Source: Psoroptes ovis
Taxonomy: Eukaryota > Arthropoda > Arachnida > Sarcoptiformes > Psoroptidae
Assembly (NCBI GenBank): GCA_002943765.1
Contig: PQWQ01000010.1
Coordinates: forward strand, 64,501 to 128,500
Direction of reading: 5' to 3'
Length of the DNA: 64,000 bases
Under the pieces are notes generated by a model that saw nothing but the letters and a program-made list of their open reading frames with translations, made no database searches and was not told the origin of the DNA. Each line of letters begins with the position of its first letter. The stretch's first letter is position 1. Positions 35,968-47,992 of this stretch are shown here, in pieces. The translations under genes and the position numbers were made by a program.

Positions 35968-38301
35968 TCAATCGATATTTTTGTTGGATTGATTTTGTTC
36001 ATCATCGACAATTGCAATATCATCTTGAGTGTCCAATTTATTTTCATCAGTGTCATTATCATTACTTTTTGCTTTATAAAATTCAATTATTAACTGATCA
36101 AGATCACGTTTATCAACCAAATCCAATAAATCAATACGACCATGCATTGACATGGCTGATCGTAATAAACTCCAAACAGATGTTGATGTAATATTGTCTC
36201 TATTCAAATCGACCATATCTTTGACTGAATCAGCGCCGGCTAGTTGCAATTTTAGAACTGATAACAAATGTTCAGCAGCCTCTTCACCTAGGCCCATCAT
36301 TACGCATGAAATGGCCAAGTTATATCTTGCACGTATATAACCAGGATAACGGATCAATGCTTCTCGATAAGCTGACATTGAATCTTCAGCACGACCACCA
36401 TTAGCTAATGAAGCACCATAACGATTCCATAATGCATAATCATCTGGACGTGATTCCAGCGCTGCAGCAAAGCAATCGATTGCTTTTTCATATTCACCAG
36501 ATAAATTATACAAAACACCGAGACCACATTGAACATCAGCATCTGATTGCTGATTCTCCTCGAGGAATTTAACTACATTCACGAAGTTTTCACGGACCGA
36601 ATCAAAAAGGCCGTTAGAGAATGGATTTCCAACTAGTGCTTTTTTTTGAATCCATCGTTTGGACAAAGGTGTTGGGCCTAAATATGGTTCATCGGTTTCT
36701 TTCATTAATTCACGATATTTACTATTACAATTTAGCCATTCTTGTAATGCATTACATGCTTCTGTTGTCAAGGATTCATTGGTGAAGCTGGTAGCCAAAT
36801 ACATCAAACATTCTAATACAATGCTTTCATCTTTAGGTTGCAGCGCTAGACAACGTTTGAAAGCTGATATTGATTTATGATCATTTTCATTTTTAGCATT
36901 TGCAATACCCAATAAACGCCATGCATCGATACTATTCGGCTCTTGCTGTACAGCAGCTTCAAATAATAGAACAGCAGCCGATAAATCACCGACATTCATG
37001 CGTTGTTGACCTTGTTCCAAATAATTAATCATTTCATTTTTCTCTTGTTTGGTATAATCCTTAACAATGAATGGATTGTTATCTACCATTTTATAATAAT
37101 AAGGATGTTCAATTTTCAATAAATTTTCCAATGGTTCACGTATTTGTACAATGCTTGTATCAACATCAGCCAACATATCGCCACCAGTAATATCACTTGA
37201 ATGCCATTCTTCAGCTAATTTCATCCAAAATTCCATGTCATCGAATTGATTTTCGTAGAAAAAATTTTCATTCTCATTTTTCTGTTCATCATCAACAATT
37301 GATTTCGGAGAAGATGACTTTGTTTGTTGTTCAGATTTGTCAATCGATTCTTGTTTGTTATCAGTGGATATTTTTTCATTTTCCGATTTCATAGTTTTCA
37401 TTTCATTTTTATCAATCATAATTGGTGCGATTGATGTGCCAGAAGCAGCATTGGTCGGTTCATTTCCATTTTTATTATTACCGAGTAACATGCTTATTAA
37501 ACGTTTTTCCTGATCAGATACCAAATCATTTAGATTGGCATCATCAATTGCTGCTGACAGATGTTGGCGGCCAAAATTTTCGGATACAATTGGACGTAAA
37601 AACGGTGTGAATGATGATTGATTAGCAAAAAATTGATTGACATTATCAACTGTTTGATTACGATAATCCATTGATTGCGGTTGATCAGTTTGTATTTGAT
37701 GTTGCTTTTCATTTAAATCCCAACTACCATTCAAATTATTATCGCAATTATTTGATACTTCCTTTATTGTTTTTGATTCATTATTATCATCATTTAACTC
37801 TAACTTTCTAAGATATTCATCAGCCCAATCCACATTCAATTCTGGTAATTTATTTTCATTCGATTGTTGCTCATCTAATTGATCATTATCGAAAACATTA
37901 TTCCATAATGGATCATTTTCACTTTTCATTGCTGAATGTATTGAATTTGATGACTGTAATTCATCATTATTCAAATTATTACTGGTATTAGTCATGAATT
38001 TGGATTCCATCAAATTCATTTCTTCCAATAAAGATTCCATATTAAAAGCTTTGGATGCATCTAATTGATCAGTTTCTGCTTCATTAGTGTTCATCAATGA
38101 TTCCACAGCTGATGTCATTGTATTACTATTAACTTGATCGAATGTTAATATATCATTATTCATCATTAATGTAACATCCGACAAAGTATTGTCTATATTT
38201 GTTGCAGATGATGCTGATTGACAGGTCAATTGACGAGCCAAATCAATCATTGGATTTGTTTGGCCACATTCGCCACTCTCCAACATGGATCTGAATGACA
38301 T
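35968..38301 (-). CDS. PEX5, peroxisomal targeting signal 1 receptor, 777 aa
   Basis: Intronless minus-strand gene. PEX5 binds the C-terminal SKL-type signal of peroxisomal matrix proteins in the cytosol and delivers them to the PEX13/PEX14 docking complex. The N-terminus (SGECGQTNPMIDLARQLT) has the conserved cysteine, here Cys12, whose ubiquitination recycles the receptor. The natively disordered N-terminal half contains aromatic WxxxF/Y-type PEX14-binding motifs such as WNNVF and WADEY (about residues 130-160) and the FWMKLAEEW segment near 355. The C-terminal half, about 430-735, is the TPR array; NVGDLSAAVLLFEAAVQQEP and TSFTNESL are almost identical to the family pattern. At 777 aa it is longer than human PEX5 (639 aa), the extra length being Asn/Asp/Ser-rich N-terminal sequence and a polar C-terminal tail. 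The ATG at 38301 was chosen because it puts the cysteine at position 12. Confidence 0.96.
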   Translation of the reverse strand: MSFRSMLESGECGQTNPMIDLARQLTCQSASSATNIDNTLSDVTLMMNNDILTFDQVNSNTMTSAVESLMNTNEAETDQLDASKAFNMESLLEEMNLMESKFMTNTSNNLNNDELQSSNSIHSAMKSENDPLWNNVFDNDQLDEQQSNENKLPELNVDWADEYLRKLELNDDNNESKTIKEVSNNCDNNLNGSWDLNEKQHQIQTDQPQSMDYRNQTVDNVNQFFANQSSFTPFLRPIVSENFGRQHLSAAIDDANLNDLVSDQEKRLISMLLGNNKNGNEPTNAASGTSIAPIMIDKNEMKTMKSENEKISTDNKQESIDKSEQQTKSSSPKSIVDDEQKNENENFFYENQFDDMEFWMKLAEEWHSSDITGGDMLADVDTSIVQIREPLENLLKIEHPYYYKMVDNNPFIVKDYTKQEKNEMINYLEQGQQRMNVGDLSAAVLLFEAAVQQEPNSIDAWRLLGIANAKNENDHKSISAFKRCLALQPKDESIVLECLMYLATSFTNESLTTEACNALQEWLNCNSKYRELMKETDEPYLGPTPLSKRWIQKKALVGNPFSNGLFDSVRENFVNVVKFLEENQQSDADVQCGLGVLYNLSGEYEKAIDCFAAALESRPDDYALWNRYGASLANGGRAEDSMSAYREALIRYPGYIRARYNLAISCVMMGLGEEAAEHLLSVLKLQLAGADSVKDMVDLNRDNITSTSVWSLLRSAMSMHGRIDLLDLVDKRDLDQLIIEFYKAKSNDNDTDENKLDTQDDIAIVDDEQNQSNKNID

Positions 38302-39404
38302 TCTTTTCGATTTCAAATGTGGTTAATCAATTAAGCAAAGAGAAGACAGTCTAAGAAAAAAATAAAATTCAAATTAATTTGATTGAATCGAATAAAAGTG
38401 AATGATACCATAAAAGTGATGAATTTCACAAATATAATGAGTTAATAAATATTCATTTAATTATTCAATTAATAATAACTAGTCAATGCATTGCTATTTC
38501 ATAATTGCTATCGTTGAATAATAAGCCTTTGAAAATGATTAATCTAAATGTGGGGTATTCAAAATAAACAAAACAAAAAGAAAATACGTCGTAAATTCAT
38601 TTGTATTTCATGTTGAATTCATCGACCTCTATCAAAAAATACATACCAAATATTCGAAAATGATTTGAATTCGAATAAAACCAATCAAAATTTATTCACA
38701 ATGATTATCCGTTTTGATAATCACCAGATACAAATATGATCAAAAATGACTATGAATAAGCAACAAAACTAATCATATTTTTTTGGGCAAACTGATGAAT
38801 GAAATAATTGATGCGGTCCTTTATTTCTTTTTACTTAATCAAATGATTTTCATTAGTTTTTTGCGACACATAAACAAAACATGCACAAATTAAAAATGCA
38901 ATCAATGAGATTCGAAGACACGAAACTGCCACTTCTTTTCGTGTGTTTATATTTAGTGTTCACTCATTGTTTGGGTCGTCGACGTTGTATACAATTATCA
39001 AACAACAAGTGAAAAACACTATTCGTTACTTAGTTCATTGGTAGACAAACTAACAATTTAATATACCAACAACTATGATTCTAGCCGGTCATAAAAAGAG
39101 AAAATATATTTTGAATGATTACCATAAAGTTATAAGTCACAGCATTGATTGATTCACGGTAAATACAAAAAATGATTATTATCAATGTATTTTGTTGATA
39201 TTTTGAGGCAAATTCTCAACAAAACTAATCCAAAACAAAAGCGAATAAATAGAAATCAAAACAGAACAACAATAGCGACTATTTTCACCAGAGAAGCTCT
39301 AATTTATTCAAAATTATTTCAAAATGAAATAGATTGATTCCATCAAATGAAATGAAGTTTTGGATCGTAAAAAATGATTTTTAATTATAATAAATTATTC
39401 AAAA
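38302..39404. other. Intergenic stretch between PEX5 and the VWC gene
   Basis: PEX5 promoter side and downstream region of the VWC gene, which has a minus-strand AATAAA at about 39303-39308. No exon or RNA gene was recognised. Confidence 0.6.
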
Positions 39405-41063
39405 TTATTTGTTAAAGCATTTATCAGGATCATTTGATAAATGATTATCATTATTATTACATTTAACACCAGTATTTGTACATAAACATGTTTTACATTT
39501 ATTCGTCAATTCATTAATGATTTCATCTGTTTTATACATTTTACCATAAATGTTGCATCCAGATATTTGGAATATGTTTGGCAATAAATTATTCTTGTTC
39601 ACGTCCATTTGATGCTCATTCTTATTAAGAGATGATAATTTTAATGTTGTGGCTGTCGTCATTGTTGTCGATATGGTTGGCTCATTCGTTATCATAATTG
39701 GTTTGGATGTTGTTAGTGTAAATGGTTTCATATCATCGGATTCGGCCAAAGGTGATCTGTCCGCCACTATCGGAGACTGTGGCTGTGTTCGTATTGGTGA
39801 TAAATGCACAGACGATTGAATTGGATTTGAATTGATCCATTGATCATTCGTTTTAGACGATGAAGTTGTTACTGTGGCTGCTGTCGGAATCATTATTGAA
39901 TGATCATTAGATGATGGGAAATGAATACGATTCGGATTGTGATTCAAATGGATCAGTTTTTGATCATTATTTGAATTATACAAAAATTCTAATGAATTAG
40001 CAATTGGCATCAACATCTCATTTCTTCTATGAGAATGATTCGATGTCATTGATGATAAATGTTCATTTATTTTCACGTTGCTTCCATTATTTTTATTAAT
40101 AAATTGTGGTCCACGTGATTTGATAATTGTTCGGTCTTCATTTTTATTGTCTTCACCATTATCTATTGATTCTGAAATAATAGATTTACATGTATAAAAT
40201 GGACAACATTGTTCAGGTTTTTGTTCAGCAATACAATCTAATGATGGTGCTGATGGACAAATGTGTTGTTGACATATTTTTTGTCCATAAAAACAACGAC
40301 AATATGTACAAGGATTATATTTGCTATCATCTTTTGATGTTATTTGATCACCATTTGAATATTGGATGCCATTTATATTACATTTCACTATTTAAATATT
40401 AGTTTTCAAAAATATTCAAAAAAAATCATATTAGAAACTAATCTAAAAATGATTAAAAATCAACATACATGCATATGTATCGTTATCATGATTGTCAGTC
40501 ATAACGGGTTGATTAATCATTTCAATTGTTGATGATTCAATCGTCATTGATGATGATGTTGAAGTGGGTATTGAAGTCTCCGTAGTTGTCGTTGTCATTA
40601 AATTTGTGGTCGATGATACTGTCGATGAACCGATACTAGAATCTTTGATGGGAAATTTTAATTTGGACAATGGTACCACTCTCCAACCATTGGCAAAGTG
40701 AGCATGTTTTCTTTTGTAAAATGTCGGATGTTTTGGTTGATGATTCATTTGTGATTGTTGATCATTATTATGATTATTATTTGGCAAATACCAATGATTT
40801 GCAGATAATCTTCTCATTGATTTAATCAAGTTTTTCGTTACATTTTTTTCTGTTTTAAAATAAGAATAATTATCAATTTACGATTCAATTCACAATTATA
40901 TTCTACCTTTTTCATCAACGATTTTATCGATTATTGTTTCATTGTTTCCTGGCGGAGTGGTTGCTGGAACAGTCGATTGTTCGTCATTTTGTAATAATTC
41001 TTCAGCTATTAAACACTTTAAATAAAATGTTATAAAATAAAGAATAAAATATAAATATTTCAT
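39405..41063 (-). CDS. Secreted von Willebrand factor type C domain protein, 506 aa
   Basis: Three exons on the minus strand, 41063-40907, 40849-40469 and 40387-39405, joined in frame by introns of 57 and 81 nt with GT-AG sites. The ATG at 41063 begins a signal peptide (MKYLYFILYFITFYLKCLIA). A Thr/Ser-rich region follows. Residues from about 181 form a canonical ten-cysteine VWC domain, with the CTYCRC, CPSAP and EQCCPFYTC signatures of the fold. A long Thr/Ser-rich spacer leads to a C-terminal half-VWC: the first five cysteine positions (GCNIYGKMY, CKTCLC, GVKC) and one last Cys near the end. VWC domains in secreted proteins commonly bind BMP-type ligands or matrix components, but the partner here cannot be read from the sequence. 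The gene symbol is not assigned. Confidence 0.85.
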
Positions 41064-41454
41064 TTTGAATTCGATTTTCGAAGTGAATAGAATCAGCAAT
41101 TATCACTGGATTTATTTATTTATAAATCGAAGAATCAATTCGAATTTAGGTTGACTAAGACAAATTTATATAAATTTTACCATGACAAGCATCCAGTAAA
41201 ACATTGTTGACCTTTAAAAAAAACTAGATCAACAGGAAATATTTTCAAACACATTCATTCAATTGACACATTCGAATTCTCAAAAACTGGTTCGACATAA
41301 GAAACTGGATTTGAGAATGTGGGACATTTTTCCGCTAGATAGCAGTGAAAAGTAGATGAATTAGAATTTCCAAGTTATACCATTCAAATGGCCAGATGAA
41401 TATTCGAAGAACATAGGCATAATAATGTAAAATTAAACATTTTTATTGAATAAA
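41064..41454. other. Intergenic stretch between the VWC gene and HYPK
   Basis: About 390 nt. It contains the HYPK polyadenylation signal at its right end (minus-strand AATAAA at 41442-41447) and presumably the VWC gene promoter. Nothing else is recognised. Confidence 0.6.
41442..41447 (-). terminator. Polyadenylation signal of HYPK
   Basis: TTTATT on the plus strand (AATAAA in the sense of the gene) starts 7 nt after the stop codon, implying a 3' UTR of only a few tens of bases. Confidence 0.65.
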
Positions 41455-41901
41455 TTATTCATTGATCAATGTGATTAGAGCTTGCACAACATCACCCATA
41501 GATTGTCTTAGTTTTAGTTCGGCATCTGTTTTCGATATTTCCATTTCGTTCATAATCAATTCGACATCATCTTTGCGTATGATCACTTTTGCTAATTCTT
41601 TTTGACGAGCAACTTTCTCTGCGACTTCTTTTGAACGTTTACTATCAATTATTGAGCGAGCGGCACCACTCGATATTTCAGTATCTGCTGTACCAGCTTG
41701 CTGTTTATTGTCTTCTTCATCAAAATAATTCGCTTCATAAGTGGTCACTTTAGCCAGATCAGCTGCACCAGAATCATGTTGTTTTCCACTGATTTTTTTC
41801 TTTTGATTTTCATTCGTATCGATTTCTTCATCATGGATTTCATCATCTTCATTATTATTTATGATTTTATTATTTTTATCATCAGCATTCATCAATTGCA
41901 T
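41455..41901 (-). CDS. HYPK (huntingtin-interacting protein K), 148 aa
   Basis: Single-exon minus-strand gene. HYPK is a small chaperone-like protein that binds the NatA N-terminal acetyltransferase complex (NAA10/NAA15) and regulates its activity at the ribosome. The sequence matches the family in order: KQHDSGAADLAKVT, then a charged helix ending in RQKELAKVIIRKDDVELI, then the C-terminal UBA-like domain MNEMEISKTDAELKLRQSMG and DVVQALITLIN. It is slightly longer than human HYPK because of an Asn/Asp/Glu-rich N-terminus of about 40 residues. The upstream ATG at 41901 was used; a second in-frame ATG lies three codons downstream. The identification is secure. Confidence 0.95.
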   Translation of the reverse strand: MQLMNADDKNNKIINNNEDDEIHDEEIDTNENQKKKISGKQHDSGAADLAKVTTYEANYFDEEDNKQQAGTADTEISSGAARSIIDSKRSKEVAEKVARQKELAKVIIRKDDVELIMNEMEISKTDAELKLRQSMGDVVQALITLINE

Positions 41902-43665
41902 CTTAATTCACTTTTTATTTATCTGGTTTGTGAGAATTGAAATTCAAATTTCAAAAAATATTAACACAAATATAACATTTGAAAAAATGCTGGTTTTGTT
42001 TTGGTTTTTTGAATTCGTTCATAAAAGACAGGCAAAAAAATTTTACTCTAAAAATTTTGATTCGCGAGCGACAGATGGCGATATCAATGATTTTTTGAAT
42101 TATAAAAGCATCAGAAATTAAACTAAATTGAATTAAATCAATTGAATAAAACAAATTGGAAAATTGCGTGTCATTGAGAAAAACAATTGATGAAAACATA
42201 CATCGATTTCCGTTGGATGGACATTCAAATGATGACAAATTGTGAAAAAAAAAATTCAATTCAAAAAAACACTTGTAATTTCCCCTTAGTTTGTTCTCGG
42301 TCACATTTGGATGAATATTCAAGAGTAAATTCAAACAGCAGCTTTCAACATGTTTTGTCACGCAAATTATTTAGGGAAAAAATGAAACAAAGATTTTTTG
42401 AAATTTTCGAAATAATTCAATGATGCATATTATTTTCTTTATTTTCACATATCACATAAGTAATTTGGCGTTAACTTAAAAAATATTTTATTTTGATTGT
42501 TTTAATTTTTTTTTCTGCCCGGTGACATTTTACAAGATTTACAGGAAACTTTTAATTCGAAACTTGATTCACCATTAAATTTGATTTTGAAACGATCTGA
42601 ACATATGAATGTGCACTAATTTAATAGACAGAATTCTAAAATAATCATGACTAAAAATATATATTAAATGGTAGTCTCAAAGGCGCCAAATATAAATCTT
42701 ATTTTAAAATGTCAAATCGTCAAAAATGTAAGATTGTTCAATTTCTTATTACTTGAAAAACCATTGAAACATTTGATGTGATGATGATGTGAAAATTTGA
42801 ACGTGAAATTAAATTAAATTAATTTTTAAAATAATAAGAAACTGATAATCGATTTACATTACGATAAGATTTGGGGGAAAAAATACGAGACACATTTCAA
42901 ACCTTCAAAATTTGGTGATGATAATCAAACATTATCAGACGGATCGAATCACCATCCATTCGAATGAATGCATCATACATCGTTTTAGACAATTTATTGA
43001 TGTGATGGCGACAAGTTTTTCAATTTTTGAAATTAATGAAATAAATCCGAGAAAATCAAAATTAATTACAGGTAATTTTATTTGAAATCATTTTCAATTC
43101 AATTCAATTGGCAACTAAGAACATTTTTAAATCGAACAGTTGATTGGCATTTTTTTCTATGTTGAGGGGATATTTTTATTTGCATTTTTTGAAATTGATG
43201 TAAAACACTAATTTTGAATTTTTTAGCAAAAAAACAACAATACAATTTCTATTAATATTAAAATTTCACTAAAAGTTCAAATTCATAATTATGTATTGGT
43301 ATTTGAGTATTGATGAACAGTCATGATCAAATAATTGGAGGAATCAATGGACAATGTCAGTGTTATTGGTGTGTGTATATGTGTGTACATTTATATATAT
43401 TAGTTACATTGGACTTTGATGTGTATGTATATGTGAATATCAAAATATAATTAAAATAATTAAATCATTAATCAAAAAAACCAAAGAAATATCAATAATT
43501 ATGTGAAATGGGAATTGGAAAAATTACAACATACAGAAGAAGGATATTGTCAATTGAAATATTTGTATTCAGCAGGGCTCTCCCACTACAAATCTATGAA
43601 TGTTTGTCTATCTCAATGTATGCTATGAATTTGAGTTTAAATGAATTATGATTTTTTTGAGATCC
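41902..43665. other. Stretch between HYPK and the T-box gene
   Basis: Holds the HYPK 5' region on the left and the 3' UTR of the T-box gene on the right. A GC-richer island (GCGAGCGACAGATGGCGATA) near 42065-42083 lies about 170 nt upstream of HYPK. A TG/TA-rich tract lies near 43370-43435. An open stretch on the minus strand (41951-42361) begins at GTG and has no recognisable domain. Confidence 0.55.
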
Positions 43666-46600
43666 TCAAGTTGCCACAGCATTATTATTAGTGTTGGATG
43701 TTTGCGATATTTGAGCGGATTGTTGCTGTGACTGCGGCGTTTGATCCAATCCTTCGACCATTGATTGTATATTTTTCAATTCTTTTAATGATTTTTTCAA
43801 TGTTGTCGATTGTTTTTTGCAATTATCATCATTATTATTGTCATTCATTGTGGTAGATGATGACGATGTTGATGATGATGGCGATACTGGTTGTGATGAT
43901 GATGATAATGATGATGACATTTGACTATTATTATTATTATGGTTACTTCGAATATTGTTTGGTGTGTTTTTACCGCTCAATATCAATGGTGGTGGTGATG
44001 ATAAGGAAGATGAAGAGGATTTTGTCAATAATTGATTAGTATTTTCATTACTTTTTAATTTGTCATCAATGGATACTGGTGATTTGGTCGATACATTTGA
44101 TGATTGATTATTGACTGATGTTGTTTTCAAAAATTGTTCATTTAATGAAGCAAATAATTGCCCATTATACGTTGATGCAGCAGCAGCAGCAGCCGCTGTA
44201 GATGACGTTAAAAATGGCCGAATTCCATATGGGAAAAATCGATTATGAAGTGATGAATTATTATTATTATTACTATTAACGGTGGTCAGTAATGAACCTT
44301 TGAAACGTTGATTTAATGTTTCATGTAATTGTAATAAATCTCTTCCTTGTTCTAATTGTTGATTTAATGACATTATTGATGTTGAATTGTTATTATTACC
44401 ACTATTCGTACTCATTACTGGTGAATTATTAATTGATGTCGTATTTGTTGTCTTTGACGATGATGATGATGATGAAATACCATTCTCCACATTTCCATTG
44501 GCTGTCTGTGCAAAATTATTGGCCAAAGTTGCACCAAAATAAGCATTCAACATGGCACGTGGATCGAAATTTGTAAAATCAAAGTTATTATCGAATTGAT
44601 TGAAACGACTGGCATTCAATGAAAAGGTGTCCATCATTGAATTCGGCATCACAAATGGATTGAATAAATGAGGAAATTGTCCAGCTAATTGTGTTGTGTT
44701 CACACCTGCTGGACTAAGCGTTGTCGCTGTGGATGATGTAGTTGCTGCTGTTGTCGAAGATGATGATCCTGATAACGAAGTGATTGATGTTGTAGTCGCT
44801 GTCGATGATGATGCTGTTGTTGCCAGTAAAGGTGTTGTTTGCTGCCATGGACCAAAATTAGTTAATCGTGCAATCGAATGAGAACTATGCTGCTGTTGAG
44901 GTTCATCAATTGTATTTGATCCAGTTGCATGCACAAATGGATTCGTTGGTGCTGTTGGATAAAATCGTGAAAATAATGATGGAAAACCATATGCAGCTGA
45001 TAACAATCCAGCATTACTACCACCCGCATATAATGTTGCTAATTGGCTATTAAAACAATCAGCATTAATTGATGAAAAATCATTGAATGCTGCTGCTGCA
45101 GCGGCAGCAGCAGCAGCAACGGCAGCTGTTGTCGATGTTGTAGTCATTGTTGTTGTCGATGTTGTTGATGAAAGACCAAGCATCGTATTAGACATGGATT
45201 GAAATGAATGATGAACATCTTTCAATGATTCTGCAATTGGAATGAAATGAAAAATTTAGATGAAATGAAAAACATTTCAAATAATAATGAATGATAATTG
45301 TCTTAATTCTAGCGTAAAAAAGATTCGCAATATGATAATGTAAATATTATTCTAAAATTTCATAATCAAAACAATCAAATGGTCAATGTATAAACATTTG
45401 TCTTCGAAATAGAAATGAAGATTCATTCATTTTTATTCTTATTATCATCATTGATGGTGGCCTATGAACACACAGAGACCACACAAGATGCCCGAGAATG
45501 GTGTATGGCAATATGACACCAAATTATTATAATCATCGAATTCATTTTTTGGTTATGAGCCAAAAAAATTGTCACAAAGGCCGCAAATTTATTTGTTTGT
45601 CGTCGTCATTAGGTTTTACAAACATTTTTGTTCCATACTTAAAAATTTGACTGGCGACAAATTATCGAAATTGTCTGTCATGTTATTTTTACTGTAAAAA
45701 AACATTTATTTGTTTAAATAATATTCAACAACATTTCAAATTCATTCATTCGAAATTTTCCTATTTCTATTATATTCAGCTCAAAAAATTTCTAAATTTA
45801 ATCGTTGTCGTGGTTGATGATCCGTATAACCACCAACCGCCACCAGTAAACGACAAAATAATTCTTCGATTAAAAATAACATTTCAAAAAAAAACTTAAA
45901 CAAACAAATGTACAAAAATGCCGACAATTCAAAGATCAATGGTGGTGGTGGTCTATTCTTTTAGAGCCAGAGATTCTTAAGAGAATTAAAGAATTTATCA
46001 TAATTTTGCAAAATATGGATTCATTACAAGAATCTTCAATAATCATTATTTAAAATATTGAAGCTAACATTCATGTTCTTAAAAGCTATGATTAGTTTCA
46101 AACGGAAACATTCAAAATATTAAATGGCTCAAATTACAATTGATTTGTGTATTCGAATAATAGTAATAAAAATACATTTTTATGTGTTTAAATATAAAAC
46201 ATGCACATGCATCAATTATTATTTCGATCGGGATCAAATTCGATGGACAACACCCGTTTTTTGTTTGTTTGTTTATTTAGCCATGGTATCTAGCTTCGAA
46301 TGTATGTAATTAATGCTCATAATAGTAATGATATCAAATATTACAATGCATTAATTTTAAAGCAAAATATGTTTAAAATAAGCAAAATTAGGCTACTCTA
46401 TTGCTGTTGATATTATCATCATAATCATATTTCTATTAGATAAATGATTAATCGTGCACTTTATATTTGACACGTGTCTTGTTTTTGGCTGCTAATGTTT
46501 CAAATATGTTTATACGTCAATTAATAATTACCTGATTTATTTTGTTTGTTCAAAATATCCATGTTAATATCGTTATTATTATTGTTATTGACAGATGTTG

Positions 46601-47992
46601 TTGTTGTTCTCGATGTGATTGATGATGTAGATGTTGTTGTTGATGGATCGATACCAAAATATTTATTATTATGTGCTGCTGACAAACGAAAATTTACATT
46701 AATGTCAGTATTATTGCTACCATTTTGCCCTTTAAATGGTTTATCTCGTTGATTAGCATTATTATTATTATTATTTAGATCATCATCATCATCCATAATA
46801 TCAACCCGTTCTTCGTCATCATCATCAAAATCATCATCAATATCATTATCATTATTATTATTATTGTTATTGATGTCATCATTGTTATTATCATCATCTG
46901 ATTGTAATGTACGTATTGATAATGGTGATGATGATGTTGTTTTATGATATTTTTCACTAGTATTGTTGAATATTGTCATTTTATTATCTTGTGACGATGA
47001 TGACTGAGGTGGTGGTGGCGCATGTGAAAGATGATGGGCGAATGGATTTATCGATGGTGGCAAAGGTGGCTGATGATTTAAATGATGATGACCATTCAAT
47101 AGATAATTATGGTGATGAGGAACGGCTGCAGATGATAATGGGCCATGATGATGTCCATGTGAATGAGAATGATGATGCGATGGTGGTGGAGGTGGTGGTG
47201 CTGGCAATGATGGTGATGAATGAAGATGATGTCCAAATGATGATACACCACTATTGGTTGATCCCAATGACATCAATGAATTTCTGTTGATCAAAAATTC
47301 ATTTATATTAATCGTGATACAAAAATGAATTCAAATTGAATGAAACTTACTTTTTCTCTCTTTTACCAGCTCCAGTTTCACGAAAACCTTTAGCGAATGG
47401 ATTATTATCAATTTTGAGACGCGTTATCTGTTTGCAGAGGAAAAATATCATTTTTCATTAATTGAAGCCATAAAATCGATTGATTTTGAAGCAGCGCAAA
47501 CCTTTTCATTTTGATATGCAGTAACAGCGATGAATTCAGTCTCTTTGAATACATAGGTGCGAAATGTACTGTATGGCAATTTAAGTAGATCATTTGCACG
47601 GACTAGATGAAATCTTGGCTGATATTTATGCATTGAATTTAATATTGTCTATTTGCGTGTCAAATCAGAATTGAATTCGAATTTTTACTATGGATGAATT
47701 TAATCAAATGAATCAAAAAATACTCACAAAACCATGCTTATCAGCAATATTATTTGTTAATTTCAGCTTATGAAATGACACCACTTTTTGCATCCATTGT
47801 TCACCGGTCGATGGTGAATCAGGGTGTATGTACATACGTTTTGGCATTTCAGGATCAGCTTTACCGGCCATTACCCAGCGTGAATTATGAAATTTATATC
47901 GACAATCATCAGCGGCCACAATGTCCATCAACATTATATATTTGGCTTTCTTATCTAAACCCGATACTCGTATACGAAACGATGGAAACATC
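43666..47992 (-). CDS. Tbx2/3 (optomotor-blind type) T-box transcription factor, last five exons
   Basis: Minus-strand exons 47992-47728, 47648-47502, 47427-47351, 47283-46532 and 45230-43666 join in one frame with GT-AG sites and give 934 residues to the stop. The first three exons encode most of the T-box DNA-binding domain: MFPSFRIRVSGLDKKAKYI, CRYKFHNSRWVMAGKADPEM, HKLKLTNNIADKHGF, TILNSMHKYQPRFHLVRAND, TAYQNEKITRLKIDNNPF and AKGFRETGAGKREKK. The MLMDIVAADDCRYKFHNSRW and REKK context points to the Tbx2/3 subfamily, repressors that pattern appendages and the nervous system. The fourth exon is His/Pro/Asp-rich and the fifth Ser/Thr/Asn-rich with poly-Ala tracts, as in low-complexity T-box tails. 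The first exon starts inside a codon, so the upstream coding part (the N-terminus and about the first 30 T-box residues) is missing here. It should lie upstream on the minus strand, at higher coordinates. Confidence 0.93.
45231..46531 (-). other. Intron between the last two T-box exons
   Basis: A 1301-nt intron (donor TCAG|GTAATT, acceptor TTGCAG|AATC). No nested exon was recognised. It is by far the longest intron seen among these exons; the others are 68-79 nt. Confidence 0.75.

Noticed and set aside
41951..42361. 136-codon minus-strand open frame just upstream of HYPK
   Set aside because: It starts at GTG and shows no domain; it probably covers the HYPK 5' region by chance.
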